Shown piece after piece: positions 49,964-57,776 of a DNA stretch of 64,000 nt. Position numbers and translations under genes: made by a program. A model generated the notes under the pieces. That model was not told the DNA's origin, ran no database searches, and was given only the letters and a program-made list of their open reading frames with translations. Position 1 is the stretch's first letter; every line of letters begins with the position of its first letter. Source of the stretch: Lysinibacillus irui (GTDB taxonomy: Bacteria > Bacillota > Bacilli > Bacillales_A > Planococcaceae); assembly GCF_028877475.1 (NCBI RefSeq), contig NZ_CP113527.1, forward strand, positions 1,543,501-1,607,500, in the 5' to 3' direction.

Positions 49964-50362
49964 ATGAATCCCATATTCCATGCTTTATTCCAAAAAAGCC
50001 GGTATTTAACCAACTGCTTAAATGAAGTGTTGAAGCAGCATCAATTATATAGCTCACAATGGACTATTTTATATTGCCTACATAAAAACGGCCCTATGAC
50101 GTTAACGCAAATTTGGAAATATTTAAATGTAGAAGCGCCAAGTATCACAAGAGCTATTACACGACTTGAGGCGTTAGGCTGGGTCCAACGATTAGATGGA
50201 GTGGATAAGCGAGAAAAAATTGTGACCTTAACTGCACAAGCTGTGGAACGTTTACCAGCAATCACAGCAACCATTTTAGCATTTGAGGAAGAAATGGTGG
50301 GCTCACTAACAGCCGAGGAACAGCAACAATTTATTAAGTTACTGGAAAAAATGAAAGGTTGA
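49964..50362 (+). CDS. MarR-family transcriptional regulator
   Basis: Winged-helix repressor, 132 residues. The recognition segment is MTLTQIWKYLNVEAPSITRA with ITRLEALGWVQR, and the wing is VDKREKIVTLTAQA. It sits directly before an MFS exporter gene (5 bp gap to ATG 50368) and probably represses that operon, releasing it when a toxic compound binds. AGGAGG lies 8 bp before the ATG. Confidence 0.9.
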   Translation: MNPIFHALFQKSRYLTNCLNEVLKQHQLYSSQWTILYCLHKNGPMTLTQIWKYLNVEAPSITRAITRLEALGWVQRLDGVDKREKIVTLTAQAVERLPAITATILAFEEEMVGSLTAEEQQQFIKLLEKMKG

Positions 50363-50367
50363 TTAAC

Positions 50368-51558
50368 ATGCAGCAAGAAGAAAATACACAAATATGGACG
50401 AAGCGTTTCATCAGTCTCTTTTTAACAAATATCTCGGTATTTTTTGTTTTTTATGGACTGGTAACGACTTTGCCACTTTATGCCATAGGTGAGCTCCACC
50501 AGACAGATAAGGAAGCGGGACTATTATTGTCAGGCTTTTTATTATCAGCCATTATTGTACGTCCGTTTTCAGGGAAACTACTAGATGTATTTGGTAAGAA
50601 GAAATTGCTAGTCCTATCGATCGTGGGCTATTTTATTTGTACTGTCTTATATTTATTCGTACATCCATTTGGACTTTTACTAGGTCTTCGCTTTATTCAA
50701 GGGATTTTCTTTAGTATTATTACTACAGCTGCAGGGTCATTAGCAGCAGATATTGTTCCCGCTAAACGAAAAGGTGCAGGCTTAGGCTATTTTACAATGT
50801 CTACAAATCTAGCTGTCGTAATAGGGCCATTTATTGGCTTACTATTAATACAATACAGCACGTTTAATGTATTATTCATTGTCATGAGTATTTGTATTTT
50901 AGCAGGAGGTATTTTAGCATTAACGGTCAATACCGATGATTTACCGAAACCTGCCCATGAAGGGAAATTAACCTTTAAATTTAATGATCTATTTGAACGG
51001 AAGGCACTCCCAGTAGCAGCAATTGCTAGCTTAGTGGCATTTTCTTATGCAAGTGTCTTATCTTTTTTATCGGTCTATGCACAGCAAAAGGATTTAATGG
51101 CTGTAGCTAGTCTCTTTTATGCTGTGTTTGCGGCAGCCATGCTTATTACACGACCATTTACAGGAAAACTCTATGATACAAAGGGACCGCAATTTGTGAT
51201 TATTCCAGGTATCATTTCTTTTGCTATCGGACTGGTCATGCTCGCATTTGTAGAAGGTCCCGTGTTATTTTTATGTGCAGCCATTTTTGTAGGCTTTGGC
51301 TACGGCTCTGTGACGACAAGCTTGCAGGCATTAGCCGTGCAATCAACAGCTATTCAGCGTAGTGGATACGCAACCGCTACTTACTTTACAATGTTTGACC
51401 TTGGTATTGCCCTAGGCTCGTATATTTTAGGAATGGTAGCCGTACAAGCAGGCTATGCATCTGTCTATTTATCAGGCGCATGCTTACTTGGCGTTGTCTT
51501 TATTATTTATTTAATCCGTTTAGCTAAAATAAAACCAAAAAAAGTGATCAATCTATAA
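50368..51558 (+). CDS. MFS drug-efflux-type transporter
   Basis: Twelve-helix major facilitator, 396 residues. The conserved loop 2-3 motif is seen as GKLLDVFGKKKLLVLSIVGY (RPFSGKLLD), with a parallel RPFTGKLYDTKGPQ in the second half. MarR pairing suggests efflux of a drug or toxic metabolite; the substrate is unknown. Start ATG 50368 with AAAGG 10 bp upstream inside the end of marR. A terminator follows at 51557. Confidence 0.9.
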   Translation: MQQEENTQIWTKRFISLFLTNISVFFVFYGLVTTLPLYAIGELHQTDKEAGLLLSGFLLSAIIVRPFSGKLLDVFGKKKLLVLSIVGYFICTVLYLFVHPFGLLLGLRFIQGIFFSIITTAAGSLAADIVPAKRKGAGLGYFTMSTNLAVVIGPFIGLLLIQYSTFNVLFIVMSICILAGGILALTVNTDDLPKPAHEGKLTFKFNDLFERKALPVAAIASLVAFSYASVLSFLSVYAQQKDLMAVASLFYAVFAAAMLITRPFTGKLYDTKGPQFVIIPGIISFAIGLVMLAFVEGPVLFLCAAIFVGFGYGSVTTSLQALAVQSTAIQRSGYATATYFTMFDLGIALGSYILGMVAVQAGYASVYLSGACLLGVVFIIYLIRLAKIKPKKVINL

Positions 51559-51590
51559 AAAAACAGTTGGGGGAGTCCCAACTGTTTTTT
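51557..51590 (+). terminator. Terminator of the marR-MFS operon
   Basis: AAAAAACAGTTGG and CCAACTGTTTTTT pair perfectly around a short G-rich loop. Confidence 0.9.
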
Positions 51591-51648
51591 CATGTTGTTG
51601 CAATAAGAAATGTTACTAGCAGTAAAAGAACGTTTAGCGAGGCGAGGG

Positions 51649-51779
51649 GTTGATTTCCTTTCCGCCAGCGTCCTTTCCAGGGGGCGTCCGATGAGCCGCT
51701 TCACTCACTTGCGTTCGCTCCAGGGTCTCATCTGTGACGCTAATCCCCTAGGAGTGGCGCTGGCTCCACTCCAATCAAC
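51649..51779. repeat. 131-bp GC-rich intergenic element with inverted ends
   Basis: The element starts GTTGATT-N9-CCAGCG (51649-51670) and ends with the exact inverse layout CGCTGG-N9-AATCAAC (51758-51779). Its interior (CCAGGGGGCGTCCGATGAGC, CTCACTTGCGTTCGCTCC) is far more GC-rich than any neighbour and is not coding. A truncated, decayed relative lies at 60953-61010. It resembles the dispersed, MITE-like intergenic repeats of Bacillaceae genomes; a family name is not assigned. Confidence 0.75.
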
Positions 51780-51862
51780 ATGCAGCACAAATGTCAATTA
51801 TTCTAGAAGAGTGGGCACATTTATTTTAACTGTACAACCTTTGCTAAAATTTTGACTTTTTA

Positions 51863-52480
51863 TTATTTCAAACGTCCATATCCTACGAAATGCTTCTTCC
51901 AATACGTGCTATTAATGTTGGCTACACTCACACCACTATTACTCGCATTAATCATTTGATTATTACCAATATAAATGCCTGCGTGTGAGATGCCTGCCTT
52001 ATATGTATTTGCAAAAAACACGATATCTCCGATTTGAGGGGTACTTACTTTTTTAGCTGTCTGATAAAAACCGGCAGCCGTTTTGCGTGGAGTTGAAATA
52101 CCAGCCTGATTAAAGACATAGGTAATATATCCAGAACAGTCAAAGCCTGTACTTGGCTTTGCTCCACCGAAAGTATATTTAACACCGAGTTGCTGTTTAG
52201 CTACCTGTAGTACCTTGGATGTCGTGTTCGATACTGAGGATAGTTGTTTATTGATTGTTAACTTTTGTCCAACATAAATCGTGGAAGACGATAAATGGTT
52301 GGCGTTCATTAATGTTTGATAGGAAATACCGTGTTGCGTGGCAATCTTCCATAAAGAATCGCCGGATTGAACGGTATAGGTTGCAGCTGATGCTGATTCT
52401 ACTGTTGAAAAAAGTACGGATGAGCTTAATGCCAATGCCGCTAACTTCATGCCCCATCTATACTTTTTATTGCTCTTCAT
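51863..52480 (-). CDS. Secreted LysM-NlpC/P60 peptidoglycan endopeptidase
   Basis: 205 residues. Signal peptide (about 1-32, ending SASAA), then a LysM domain binding glycan (YTVQSGDSLWKIATQHGISY), a Ser/Thr linker, and an NlpC/P60 domain. The catalytic Cys lies in GFDCSGYITYVF and the His in ISHAGIYIGNNQM, with GDIVFFAN between. It cleaves stem peptides in the wall (LytE/LytF type). AGGAGGAATTAAAGC precedes the ATG. Single gene on the minus strand. Confidence 0.93.
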   Translation of the reverse strand: MKSNKKYRWGMKLAALALSSSVLFSTVESASAATYTVQSGDSLWKIATQHGISYQTLMNANHLSSSTIYVGQKLTINKQLSSVSNTTSKVLQVAKQQLGVKYTFGGAKPSTGFDCSGYITYVFNQAGISTPRKTAAGFYQTAKKVSTPQIGDIVFFANTYKAGISHAGIYIGNNQMINASNSGVSVANINSTYWKKHFVGYGRLK

Positions 52481-52733
52481 GCTTTAATTCCTCCTACAAA
52501 GTTACAATTTGATACGAATTTGATTATAACATTGTAGTATTACAGGTGGATGTCAATTAAATAACAATGTGGAGTCGTTTTTAGAGTGAGGTACTGTTTT
52601 TTTCTAATTCTCTAGGGCATTCGTAGGGTAGAATTACCAATTGCATGTATGTTCTATCTGGGCAATTTGAAAAATATGCTATCATCAGATGGAACATTTT
52701 TGTTGGTATGAAAAGGGAATCGGTGGTCGAATA

Positions 52734-52742
52734 TGGTATAAT
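52734..52742 (+). promoter_or_regulatory. Extended -10 promoter of the toxin gene
   Basis: TGGTATAAT gives a perfect -10 (52737-52742) with the TGN extension; no good -35 is present. Transcription would begin near 52749, leaving a leader of about 85 nt before the toxin start. Confidence 0.65.
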
Positions 52743-52832
52743 AGAGAGGTAACTAGATAGAGGTTTCATGGGCGGTTGGCACAATTTTAACCTATCTCAT
52801 TCAACTTATTGAAGAGAAAGGAGTTGATGCCA

Positions 52833-52928
52833 ATGACTATTTTTGAAGCAATAATGGTTTCTATAAGTTTCTCAACACTTATAGTTTCGGTCATTGCATT
52901 GTCATTTACTTTTACACAAAAAAAGTAA
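52833..52928 (+). CDS. Putative holin-like type I toxin (31-residue membrane peptide)
   Basis: MTIFEAIMVSISFSTLIVSV followed by IALSFTFTQKK: short polar start, one transmembrane helix and a basic end. This matches the Hol-Tox/Fst-like small toxins of Firmicutes (pattern MT(I/V)(F/Y)EAL/IM...GTLIV...). AAAGGAG (52817-52823) lies 9 bp upstream. A convergent antisense RNA with its own promoter and terminator overlaps the 3' end, as in known type I toxin-antitoxin pairs. Overproduced peptides of this class damage the membrane. The family call is from pattern only but the genetic layout supports it. Confidence 0.85.
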   Translation: MTIFEAIMVSISFSTLIVSVIALSFTFTQKK

Positions 52929-53066
52929 ACCGCCCCGGCCTCGCAAGCTGTGAGTAGGTTTACTTCTTTTCTCATTGCAAATCGCCTTTGAAGCGATTCA
53001 TCTTGTTACAAAGGCCATTTGGTGCTGACACACCGAATGGTCTTATTAAATTTATATACTTCTTCA
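52918..53066 (-). ncRNA. Antisense antitoxin RNA to the holin-like toxin
   Basis: A minus-strand promoter TTGAAA (53102-53097), 18-nt spacer and TATAAT (53078-53073) predict a start near 53066. The RNA would run about 150 nt to a Rho-independent terminator: GTAAACC (52963-52957) with GGTTTAC (52931-52925) and seven T (complement of 52918-52924). It covers the whole 3' untranslated part of the toxin mRNA and its last codons. Three stem-loops lie in the shared region, so pairing could start by loop contacts. Prediction from sequence only. Confidence 0.75.
53013..53046 (+). terminator. Terminator of the toxin mRNA
   Basis: GGCCATTTGGTG (53013-53024) pairs with CACCGAATGGTC (53031-53042, wobbles) around CTGACA. 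The tail is only moderately T-rich. Confidence 0.65.
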
Positions 53067-53226
53067 CTAAGAATTATAACATGGGTATATGGTGTTTTTC
53101 AAATAGTGTAAAATTTAATTCGTTTGGACTTACATAACAAAATGTATTCTTAGACCAATAACCTAGATAGCGGAATGTTAATAGTGAGAGAAAAGGAGAG
53201 CTGCATATACAAGCTCTCCATTCAAT

Positions 53227-53973
53227 TTAATGAAGATTCTTCTGTAAAAACGCTTTTGTGCGGTCGTTTTGTGGGTTGGTAAAGAAGTTGTCTGGGTGAC
53301 CGGTTTCGATAATGTCTCCACCATCCATAAAGACAACCTTGTTGGCTACTTCTTTGGCAAAGCCCATTTCATGAGTGACGACAATCATTGTCATTTGGTC
53401 TTCTGCCAAGCTTTTCATGACTTTTAAGACTTCGCCCGTTAGTTCAGGATCTAAGGCTGAAGTTGGTTCATCAAATAATAGTAATTGAGGATTCAACATC
53501 AAGGCACGGGCAATTGCAACACGTTGTTTTTGACCACCGGAAAGATTGGCAGGGTAGGCGTTTGCTTTGTCGGAAAGCCCAATTTTTTTCAGCAAATCTA
53601 GACAACGGCTCGTAATGGCTTCAGACGACTCAGTTTTTAATAAGCGCGGAGCCATTTCGAGATTTTGCTGAACTGTTAGATGGGGGAATAGGTTAAAGTG
53701 TTGAAAGACCATGCCCATTTTAGCTGTTATCGTTTTAATGTCCTGTGGTTTAGCATATTTTCCATTTCGCACAAGATAATCACCATCAACTAAAATACTC
53801 CCTCCCTCAATTTCTTCCAAATAAATTAAGCTCCGAAGCATTGTGCTTTTCCCGGATCCCGATGGACCAATGACAGCAATGACATCGTTTTTCTCAACTG
53901 TAAATGTAATTTGTTTTAAAACCTCCACCTGATCGAAGGATTTTTTCAAGTTTGTTACTTCCATCAATGCCAT
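53227..53973 (-). CDS. Polar amino-acid ABC transporter ATP-binding protein
   Basis: GlnQ/HisP-type ATPase, 248 residues. Walker [11 protein letters not shown]-loop [11 protein letters not shown], signature [15 protein letters not shown], Walker [15 protein letters not shown] and H-loop VVTHEMGF are all intact. It powers the importer formed with the permease (53985) and binding lipoprotein (54709). ATG 53973 with GAGGTG upstream is preferred; an earlier GTG is inside the ribosome site. Gap to the permease is 11 bp. Last gene of the three-gene minus-strand operon. Confidence 0.93.
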   Translation of the reverse strand: MALMEVTNLKKSFDQVEVLKQITFTVEKNDVIAVIGPSGSGKSTMLRSLIYLEEIEGGSILVDGDYLVRNGKYAKPQDIKTITAKMGMVFQHFNLFPHLTVQQNLEMAPRLLKTESSEAITSRCLDLLKKIGLSDKANAYPANLSGGQKQRVAIARALMLNPQLLLFDEPTSALDPELTGEVLKVMKSLAEDQMTMIVVTHEMGFAKEVANKVVFMDGGDIIETGHPDNFFTNPQNDRTKAFLQKNLH

Positions 53974-53984
53974 TTGTGTCACCT

Positions 53985-54641
53985 CTATTCAAATTTAAAG
54001 CGTTTTTCTAGCCCTTTAAAGAACATTGTTAAGACAAGAGTCATAACTAAGTAAATAGCGCCAGCGATAAAGAAAGGCATAATTGTGAAATCACGATTCA
54101 CGGCGGTTTGTGCAAAATGCAGTAATTCTGGAACTGCTACTGCATAGAGCAGGGCTGTATCCTTTATGAGTGTAACTGATTCGTTGGATAAAGCTGGTAA
54201 AGCAACGCGGAACATTTGTGGCAAAATGACACGTGTTGTTGTGTGCCATTTAGATAAGCCGAGTACCTGTGCTGCCTCATATTGTCCTTTATCAATAGCT
54301 AGAAGACCACCACGGAATATTTCTGCGAAGTAGGCAGCATAATTTAAAATAAAGCCGAGACAAGCGGCTACAAATCGATCGAGCACTAAATATTCACCGA
54401 TTACTGGTAGCATAGGTAAACCGAAACAAATTAATAATAATTGTAGTAAAAGTGGTGTACCACGCATGATATATATATACGTATGTGCAAGCCATGCGAG
54501 TGGTTTAATGCGACTTTTTACCGCAAGAGTTAGTAAAAAGCCTAATGGAATCGATACCACAATAGCGATAATAAACAGTAAAACCGTCATTTTCGCACCT
54601 TCTAGCATCGGCCATATCATAGTTTGCCAGTAATCCGCCAT
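53985..54641 (-). CDS. Polar amino-acid ABC transporter permease
   Basis: HisM/GlnP-type permease, 218 residues with five transmembrane helices. The first helix is at about 12-40, [20 protein letters not shown] is the conserved loop, and the EAA coupling motif is [20 protein letters not shown]. It ends in a cytoplasmic [12 protein letters not shown] tail. GGAGGGACATCGTT precedes the ATG. It forms the membrane channel, probably as a homodimer. Confidence 0.92.
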   Translation of the reverse strand: MADYWQTMIWPMLEGAKMTVLLFIIAIVVSIPLGFLLTLAVKSRIKPLAWLAHTYIYIMRGTPLLLQLLLICFGLPMLPVIGEYLVLDRFVAACLGFILNYAAYFAEIFRGGLLAIDKGQYEAAQVLGLSKWHTTTRVILPQMFRVALPALSNESVTLIKDTALLYAVAVPELLHFAQTAVNRDFTIMPFFIAGAIYLVMTLVLTMFFKGLEKRFKFE

Positions 54642-54662
54642 AACGATGTCCCTCCAAAAAGA

Positions 54663-54690
54663 GTAAGAGTTTCACTAAGGAAACTCTTAC
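54663..54690 (-). terminator. Intra-operon hairpin between binding-protein and permease genes
   Basis: GTAAGAGTTTC (54663-54673) pairs perfectly with GAAACTCTTAC (54680-54690), followed on the minus strand by CTCTTTTTGG. It may cause partial termination or protect the upstream mRNA, giving excess binding protein over membrane parts, as is common in such operons. Confidence 0.7.
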
Positions 54691-54708
54691 AGATGTTGTA
54701 TCATGTCC

Positions 54709-55506
54709 TTACTTTAATACTTTATCTTCACCAAACCATTTTGTTGAAATGTCAGCTGACGTACCGTCCTCATTCATTTTGTCTAATGCGGCCTGTAGTT
54801 TTTCCAACAATGCTTCATTGCCTGGCTTCACACCAATTCCGTATTGTTCAGGTGCCAGTGATTCCTCTAATAATTTGAATGTATCAGGCTCCTGTGTCAT
54901 GTAATATTCTGCAACAACAGCATCAATGACAACGGCATCAATACGGCCTGTTTTTAAATCGGATAAAGCTAAAACGTTATCTGCAAACTCTGTAATTTGT
55001 TTTACTTCTTTGTGAATTGGGTGACCGTTTAATGCATCGGATGCAGAAGAAAGGGATTGAATTCCGACTTCTTGTCCAGCTAAATCACTTAGTTTAGAAA
55101 TCTTTGAATCTGCTTTTGTCATAACAACTTGAGCGTTTTCGAGATAAGGCTTTGTAAATAATACTTTTTCTTTGCGCTCATCTGTAATGGTATAACCGTT
55201 CCAAATTAAATCAATACGTCCACTGAGTAATTCAGCCTCTTTTGTTTTCCAATCGATTGGTTGGAATTCTGCTTCGACACCCATATGATCAGCCGCTGCT
55301 CGTGCTAAATCAATATCGAACCCAACGATGTCATTTTTATCATCTCGGAAGCCCATAGGTGCAAATTTATCGTCAATACCAATAATAATCTTTTCTTGAT
55401 CAGCAGTTGTTTCGTCTTTTCCTGCTTTGTTATCTTTCGATGAACCACATGCTGCTAAAACAATGACTGCTGTTAGCATCATGAATAAAGTTATTATACG
55501 TTTCAT
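54709..55506 (-). CDS. Amino-acid-binding lipoprotein of the ABC transporter
   Basis: Extracellular solute-binding protein of the family 3 type, 265 residues. Lipobox LAACGSS puts the lipidated Cys near residue 20. The mature domain has GIDDKFAPMGFRDDKNDIVG, FDIDLARAAADHMGV, LLSGRIDLIWNGYTITDERK and AVVIDAVVAEYYM, typical of glutamine, cystine or polar amino-acid binders; the exact ligand cannot be told. It is the first gene of the operon. The hairpin at 54663 follows. Confidence 0.92.
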   Translation of the reverse strand: MKRIITLFMMLTAVIVLAACGSSKDNKAGKDETTADQEKIIIGIDDKFAPMGFRDDKNDIVGFDIDLARAAADHMGVEAEFQPIDWKTKEAELLSGRIDLIWNGYTITDERKEKVLFTKPYLENAQVVMTKADSKISKLSDLAGQEVGIQSLSSASDALNGHPIHKEVKQITEFADNVLALSDLKTGRIDAVVIDAVVAEYYMTQEPDTFKLLEESLAPEQYGIGVKPGNEALLEKLQAALDKMNEDGTSADISTKWFGEDKVLK

Positions 55507-55711
55507 TCGTGTTTCCCCCTATAATCTATCACTTTCACTTGCTAAACTACTAATGTGTTAAAGGATATCACCGTGTTTAATCAATGTCAATATCGTTTTG
55601 GATTAATCAGAAAATTAGCTGCATGTTCTAGCATTTTTTATAAAAAAGTTGACATTCATAAAAAACGTGAATTGGGGGATAGTAATTATTTGAGTAAACG
55701 GGAAAAAGAAA

Positions 55712-55740
55712 AGGGGACTGTTCATGAAGGACAGTCCCCT
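55712..55740 (-). terminator. Terminator of the RNase H-like gene
   Basis: AGGGGACTGT (55712-55721) pairs perfectly with ACAGTCCCCT (55731-55740); T-rich sequence follows on the minus strand. The remaining 55507-55711 holds no gene I can support. Confidence 0.85.
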
Positions 55741-55749
55741 GAAATGGTG

Positions 55750-56142
55750 TTAGCTATTTTTGCTTTGGATCGCTTTTCGTGCTAATGCATCAGCTGCTTT
55801 GTTTTGTGAATCAGGCACCCATTTGATAAAGAATAAATCAAAGTTTGTGGAGAGTGCTAAAGCTTTTTCTAAATAAGGTTTAAATTCCTCATTTTTGACA
55901 TATTCTTTTTCCATAGAAGCAACTACAATTTTGGAATCGGAGCGTACGGATACAAGGGAAGAGCCTAGTTTTTGCGCTTCTTCAAGTCCGCGTACTAATG
56001 CTGTAAATTCGGCGATATGGTTGTTCGTTTCACCGATATATTCACTAATTTGGATATGATGGCCTTCCCCTTTAATAAAAAGTCCAATACCACTTGGACC
56101 AGGATTTCCTGCACTGGCAGCATCGATATAAACTTCTAACAT
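55750..56142 (-). CDS. RNase HI-family protein (YpeP-like)
   Basis: 130 residues with the RNase H fold. All four catalytic acidic residues can be seen: Asp in EVYIDAASAGNPG, Glu in NNHIAEFTALVRG, Asp in VSVRSDSKIVVAS and Asp in NKAADALARKA. Proteins of this short type in Bacillus degrade RNA-DNA hybrids weakly or not at all, so activity is uncertain. The start is ATG 56142 (AGGGATG upstream); an extension to TTG 56160 has no support. Confidence 0.88.
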   Translation of the reverse strand: MLEVYIDAASAGNPGPSGIGLFIKGEGHHIQISEYIGETNNHIAEFTALVRGLEEAQKLGSSLVSVRSDSKIVVASMEKEYVKNEEFKPYLEKALALSTNFDLFFIKWVPDSQNKAADALARKAIQSKNS

Positions 56143-56302
56143 AACATCCCTACTTTGCAATGTGTCTTCCCTCTAATTGTACAACAAGGAGGGGAATCAT
56201 TGCCCGTAAAAAATGGAACAAACAAAATAGTTGCTTGTTCAAATCGAACGCTTCATAATAGTAGGAAGTGAATTTTGGACGTGGAAGGAGCGAGAGTTCA
56301 AC

Positions 56303-56494
56303 ATGGATAAAGTGACGGTTATGAAGGATATTGACGAACTGCATGATACGTATTGTGCGGATTGCTTAGTCATCAAGCAATTGCGTAAAGAACGTGGTAA
56401 ACCAGGGGCTCATCGTTTCTGTATTGAGGCCTGTTCAGTTGGAGAAAAGCTACAGTTTTTAGGAGAAGAGCTTCTGAAAGTTTATAGTAAATAA
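56303..56494 (+). CDS. Small zinc-finger-type protein
   Basis: 63 residues with a CxxC (YCADCLVIKQL) and a later C-x4-C (HRFCIEACSVGEKL), which together can bind one zinc ion. Basic middle part (RKERGKPGAHR). Matches small zinc-finger-domain proteins of Bacilli (DUF2602-like) of unknown role. GGAAGGAG lies 12 bp before ATG 56303. A strong terminator follows. Confidence 0.8.
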   Translation: MDKVTVMKDIDELHDTYCADCLVIKQLRKERGKPGAHRFCIEACSVGEKLQFLGEELLKVYSK

Positions 56495-56514
56495 GATTAC
56501 ATGCACATTAGAAA

Positions 56515-56552
56515 AAGCTACATGTTTTAGCAATACGCTAAACATGTAGCTT
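56515..56552. terminator. Bidirectional terminator
   Basis: AAGCTACATGTTTTAGC and GCTAAACATGTAGCTT form a stem of about 16 bp with A and T runs on both sides; it serves the zinc-finger gene and the convergent SEC-C gene. Confidence 0.88.
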
Positions 56553-56566
56553 CTTTAATTGTACGT

Positions 56567-57550
56567 TTATTTCGTTTCAGCATAGCTGCTTAAATCTTGG
56601 TAATACTTTGTCAGAGAAGAAGCAGAAATATCAAATGTCGCGGCGATTTCTTTAACTGTCATCGAAAGGGACTCGAACAGCTCCTTTTCCTGACCATAGC
56701 GAATGGCACCAGCTGCAATAGCTGCTTCTTTGCGTGCAGTTGGTTGACCTTCAATTAGATAGTCCTCTAATAACTCAAGTATCGGTGCTGTTTCACGATC
56801 ATTTTGCTCTAAGAAGTCCTTCACTTGTGTTAGGACATTGCTCTCAAAGTTTGTGAATTCCTCACCTTTATAGCCATTGGATACAAGTAACTCCCAGAAG
56901 GCAAGTTGCTCTTCTTTTAAGAATGTGCCAACCTTCTTGTCTGATGCTTCAAATTTTTTCTTGAATTCTTCAAATACTTTCGCATGATCTTCAGGGAAGA
57001 AAATCAATGTAGACACAGCTAAATAATGTGTCGATTTATTTGTTCCGTCTGGTAAGATAAAGGCAAATACATGCATACCTTCAGGAATTGGTTTGTCATT
57101 TTCACGACGAATATATAGCTCTTCATTTGTAAGGGAATGATTAGCTTTGAAATATTTTTCTTCAACAACAGATACTGTACCGATAAATAAAGTCGGCTGA
57201 GACCAGTTTTCAAGTACTTTAACTGTAGAAGGTCTTACAGCCTTTTTCTTTGTTTTCTTTAAGTAGCTTTTCCAAATAGATGGCTCTTGATGGAAGAAAA
57301 AGTCGTCTAACGCGATAGCTTCAATCAGCTCACGCTGTAAAACGCTCTCTAATTTAGGCTGCCATGTGCCCACATGCTCGATATAAGCACGAACATCTTT
57401 ACGATCAGGATATTCTAAGTAAAATGTTTGTAGCACACGCTCTAGTTCTTCGATTTGTACTGTTTCCACTGTTACTTGCTGTTTGCCTTCACAACATTTT
57501 TTATATTTTTTGCCGCTACCGCATGGGCATGGATCATTACGTTTTACCAT
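56567..57550 (-). CDS. SEC-C motif protein with C-terminal helix-turn-helix
   Basis: About 327 residues. The N-terminus MVKRNDPCPCGSGKKYKKCC is a SEC-C zinc motif like that at the end of SecA, often binding proteins or ribosomes. The long middle region (about 40-290) is alpha-helical and unrecognised. The last 40 residues (MTVKEIAATFDISASSLTKY) look like a helix-turn-helix. Function unknown. ATG 57550 with AAGGAAG 10 bp upstream; the longer frame has no ribosome site. Confidence 0.82.
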   Translation of the reverse strand: MVKRNDPCPCGSGKKYKKCCEGKQQVTVETVQIEELERVLQTFYLEYPDRKDVRAYIEHVGTWQPKLESVLQRELIEAIALDDFFFHQEPSIWKSYLKKTKKKAVRPSTVKVLENWSQPTLFIGTVSVVEEKYFKANHSLTNEELYIRRENDKPIPEGMHVFAFILPDGTNKSTHYLAVSTLIFFPEDHAKVFEEFKKKFEASDKKVGTFLKEEQLAFWELLVSNGYKGEEFTNFESNVLTQVKDFLEQNDRETAPILELLEDYLIEGQPTARKEAAIAAGAIRYGQEKELFESLSMTVKEIAATFDISASSLTKYYQDLSSYAETK

Positions 57551-57730
57551 AATTAGAACACTTCCTTTAATCATTGTTAATCGTATATTGCTAAATAATT
57601 TGCGTACTATTAATAATAACGGTACTTTTGTATGAAGAAAAATGATTGTCTATTTTGAAATATCTAAAAAATGTAGAGGGACGCCCTGATTCTAGTATAT
57701 GTATGGATTTTTCTACTTAGAACTAAAAAA

Positions 57731-57768
57731 GAAAACGATCTGCACTTTTAAAGCGCAGTATCGTTTTC
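57731..57768 (-). terminator. Terminator of pepF
   Basis: GAAAACGATCTGC and GCAGTATCGTTTTC pair with one bulge; a run of six T follows on the minus strand. Confidence 0.85.
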
Positions 57769-57776
57769 TATTGAAT

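Noticed and set aside
55555..55785. Plus-strand 76-codon frame before and into the RNase H-like gene
   Set aside because: Overlaps a terminator and the opposite coding gene, with no ribosome site.
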